Of a DNA stretch of 64,000 bases, positions 61,271 through 64,000 are shown in pieces (the first letter of the stretch is position 1; every line of letters begins with the position of its first letter). The stretch spans positions 26,215,385-26,279,384 of the forward strand of contig NC_088295.1 in assembly GCF_032854445.1 (NCBI RefSeq), written 5' to 3'. The DNA comes from Liolophura sinensis (Eukaryota > Mollusca > Polyplacophora > Chitonida > Chitonidae). Below the pieces are notes generated by a model, which did no database searches, was not told the DNA's origin, and worked only from the letters and a program-made list of their open reading frames with translations. Position numbers and translations under genes: made by a program.

Positions 61271-64000
61271 CCCATTGTGTAATTATGCCTTTGAACTACT
61301 CAGTGACAAAGAAATGTACAAATCTCAGTATTGTCTCTGGAAGTCCTAATATGGGCATTGGAGTGGCTAGAGATTTTTAGTTAGTTAACTGAGATCATGT
61401 TCTTATCACGAAAACGAAAGCGTTAGGTTATTAGTCATGCATGTATGTTTTATGCTATGCTGTCATAAGCAATTTGGTGTGTCATTACTCAGCATTCGAG
61501 TCACTTCAGAAGGAACTTATGTTTCACTTCTTGTCCATGTTACAGTACCAAACGATACATTATATCTTTTAATGACAAAGAAAACACTGACATGAATTAT
61601 ATGTCAGTTGAAAAGCCCATTATACAGTGTCCCGAAAAGTAGTTCGATTAATTGATTTTTTTTTATTGTTTTAACCTACCGGTGAATAAATGTCTTTGAA
61701 ACTTTCTATGGTGGCCTTTTTTGACCATATTGGGACCAGTCACATCAGGTCTTTGCCACTTAACACACACAGACTCCTAGATTTTATCGTTGAGAATGCA
61801 TATACATGGAGATCTATAAATGCATTCATCGAATGGACCTTGAAAACGATTTTTTATGCAACAAATATGAATATGAAGTCACTGATACCCTCAAAGTCAC
61901 TATACAGACCACCACAGAATCTGACGCCGGTTTTGAAACCATTTCACTTGGTTAAAAAATGTAAGTAGAGCTATATTACACGCTGGACTGTGTTCTTTGA
62001 TATTGGCCACCTTTGCACTCTTTAGGTGTAAGCATAGTTACAGAACTTTCTAGACCCGTTAGGCCTAAATATGTCGACTTTAATATGTCCTGCTGCTTTC
62101 GTATTTAAAAGCATCAAGCGGCAGTCCGTAAGTCCATTCGTGGGAGAACAATGTCTGAAGTTCACGTAAGGCTTAGATACGTGTATGTTTAGCTAATTGA
62201 CTGAAGTATATGGCTGAAGTACCTACACGTTTAACTGTTTAACGTTCACGTAAGGCTCTGAGCTGTACACGTTTAGTCGGTTGATTTAAGTGTACATGTA
62301 TGTCAGACAGATGTGCATGTTATGTCAACATAGGGCTGAGATGAGCTGGTTTGGTTGGCTGGTGGGTTCTCGCGACACAAAGGATTTGAACACGTCTGAT
62401 GTCTGTGGTAGGAGTATATACACGTACATGTACGCGAGTACAACATATGGCTAAAAGTGAGCGGGAAGAAGAAACAGATGGATATGTCCTGGGAATGATT
62501 GACCAATACACGTCACCTATATCTAGAAGCCGTCGAGAAATTCTACCGATACCCCTCGTCAAATTCCCAATATGAATATTTCATAAGACGAAATTGCTTA
62601 ACCGCGAAAAGCAGAGATTTCATCTTGAACGTGTCACGAAGGTTTTTACGCAACTCGCCGCTTAAGAAATCGTGTTTAATCTCGTTGCAGTTCCGAACAT
62701 CTGAAACACGCTTGGTCGCATTTCCCTAAATAGGTTGACAGGAATTCGACAGGACTGCGAAAGATATGACATTATCTCTTAAGAGTTCATCTGTAATTAG
62801 CTTAGTCCATCCCACAGATCTGGCTGGCTGGGCCTATAGACTGAATAGGGAAACTACAGTTGACAGGAATATCGCGCGGAAATGATACCAATATATAGCG
62901 GACAGGGAGCCAGTAGCACAATGACAAATGTATTATTTAACTCAGAGAAACAAATGTGAATTTGAATAAAAACAAGGTATTGCAACGACAACAAAGTTTT
63001 CAAGAGATACGACTTCTCAGATATTTATTGTAGATTTTAGCAGTCTGAAAGCTTACTGGTGTTTTATTGTAAATAAATAAAATAATCGGAAGCCTCTTGA
63101 TTTTCTTGAAATGATCGTGAGAGGTATATAGTGAAGGTGGTGTGAGACAACTCACGGCTCTTTGTAAATAATGAACAACCTGTGTATGCTATCACGATAT
63201 GTGGCTACACGATACTGTAGCTACCTTCCCCGGTTTATTTATTTGGCTACATCGTATCTTAAGTAATCCAGGCCTTTATGCAATTAGGAAAGAAAACCAA
63301 TAAAAGCACCATCAGCATTAATGGCTATGGAATGATAAATGTCAAGTTATCACGTACATCTGGACGACAAAGTTTTGTTTTGATCTTTGAATATGAGCAC
63401 GAGAAATTATTCTACGCGTTATACATAAATATGTGATAACCTTGTTTTTCACATACACCAAGACTTGATGTTCTTGATTCAACTTTATCTCATCACTTAT
63501 GGGGAAGAGCCTTTTGGCAAATTCTTTTGGACAATTGAATAAGAACCACTGCGTTGGCATAGTTTGAGTAGTTTCCTTCTCCGGTCACATCGTATACAAC
63601 CATGAAACAGGCTGACATAAAATCGTAGTTATTCATACGAAACGATTGCTCTAACAGCGAGACATCTGCTCTGCAAAATTGGACTCTCAAAGAAACTTCC
63701 TGTGACTCTCGAACAGAAATTTGACTTTGATTATATGGGAATGTCAGTTCAGAAAACCAACATTCGATTTGCAATGTACAGCTATGCTTTTGACAAAAAT
63801 TTGGTTATACATCCTTAGATAACACAAATTGCTGTCATAAAACTTGAGGTTATGTGGTGCCATGCTTCAGCAGAATGAGTTACGAAAGAAGACCATCGTT
63901 AACAAGGTGAACTTAAACACACTGTCTTATAAATGACGGAAGACTTAAGCTTAATGGCGTTAGGGTCAGGGGCTTTGAATGCTATTGATTTTATACCGGT

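Larger units (their letters stand above)
55491..64000. other. Repeat-sparse right end of the window
   Basis: Apart from the listed SINE-A and repeat C copies nothing is recognised. A 93-codon minus frame at 63493-63774 (with SACFMVVYDVTGEGNYSNYAN) looks protein-like by composition but has no identifiable family or splice partners. Confidence 0.45.

Noticed and set aside
61625-61970. A mariner-like end (GTGTCCCGAAAAGTAG) followed by a 92-codon frame
   Set aside because: No matching inverted end and no transposase motif were found downstream.

Overview
The window is AT-rich metazoan nuclear DNA, almost certainly from a lophotrochozoan. A bivalve or other mollusc is most likely and a brachiopod is possible. 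The grounds are an intron-containing protostome-type neuropeptide receptor and dense tRNA-derived SINEs with the 3' end ...GAGTACGGCGTAAAACACC...(AAAT)n, a type I associate with molluscs and relatives. The species call is inference. No operons, CRISPR arrays, rRNA or functional tRNA genes were seen.

The only well-supported host gene is on the minus strand at 47450-50355. It is a two-exon rhodopsin-class GPCR of 360 residues that I read as a luqin/RYamide-type neuropeptide receptor. Its 1.8-kb intron carries a SINE, a second SINE fragment, (CA)n and (TA)n tracts, and an inverted repeat flanking one TA tract. A decayed RecQ-like helicase fragment lies at 22344-22712. One further possible exon (about 30408-30669, minus) is weak.

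The rest is mostly repeats. I name four interspersed families. SINE-A (about 20 copies) is tRNA-headed with the AAATAAAT tail. SINE-B (about 10 copies) is tRNA-headed and ends ...CATATGACTGAAAATTTG...ACGTTAAACCC. Repeats C and D are two unclassified dispersed families. A full-length but frameshifted Tc1-type DNA transposon with 30-bp terminal inverted repeats occupies 26019-27668 and holds a large internal hairpin. Minisatellites occur with units of about 52 bp (6540-7420), 54 bp (8087-8400), 24 bp (16451-17036, inside a C copy and interrupted by a SINE-B) and 63 bp (46914-47035).

Layout: 0.2-8.9 kb has SINEs and two minisatellites; 10.9-20.1 kb has dense nested A/B/C/D repeats; 21.8-24.0 kb has SINE fragments and the helicase relic; 25.4-27.9 kb is a B-B-Tc1-C cluster; 28.7-46 kb is sparse single-copy-looking DNA with scattered repeats; 46.9-51.3 kb is the receptor locus; 52-64 kb is sparse repeats. 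I found no convincing previously undescribed biological system. The most interesting items are the nested repeat architectures, the hairpin in the Tc1 element, and the two unclassified repeat families.
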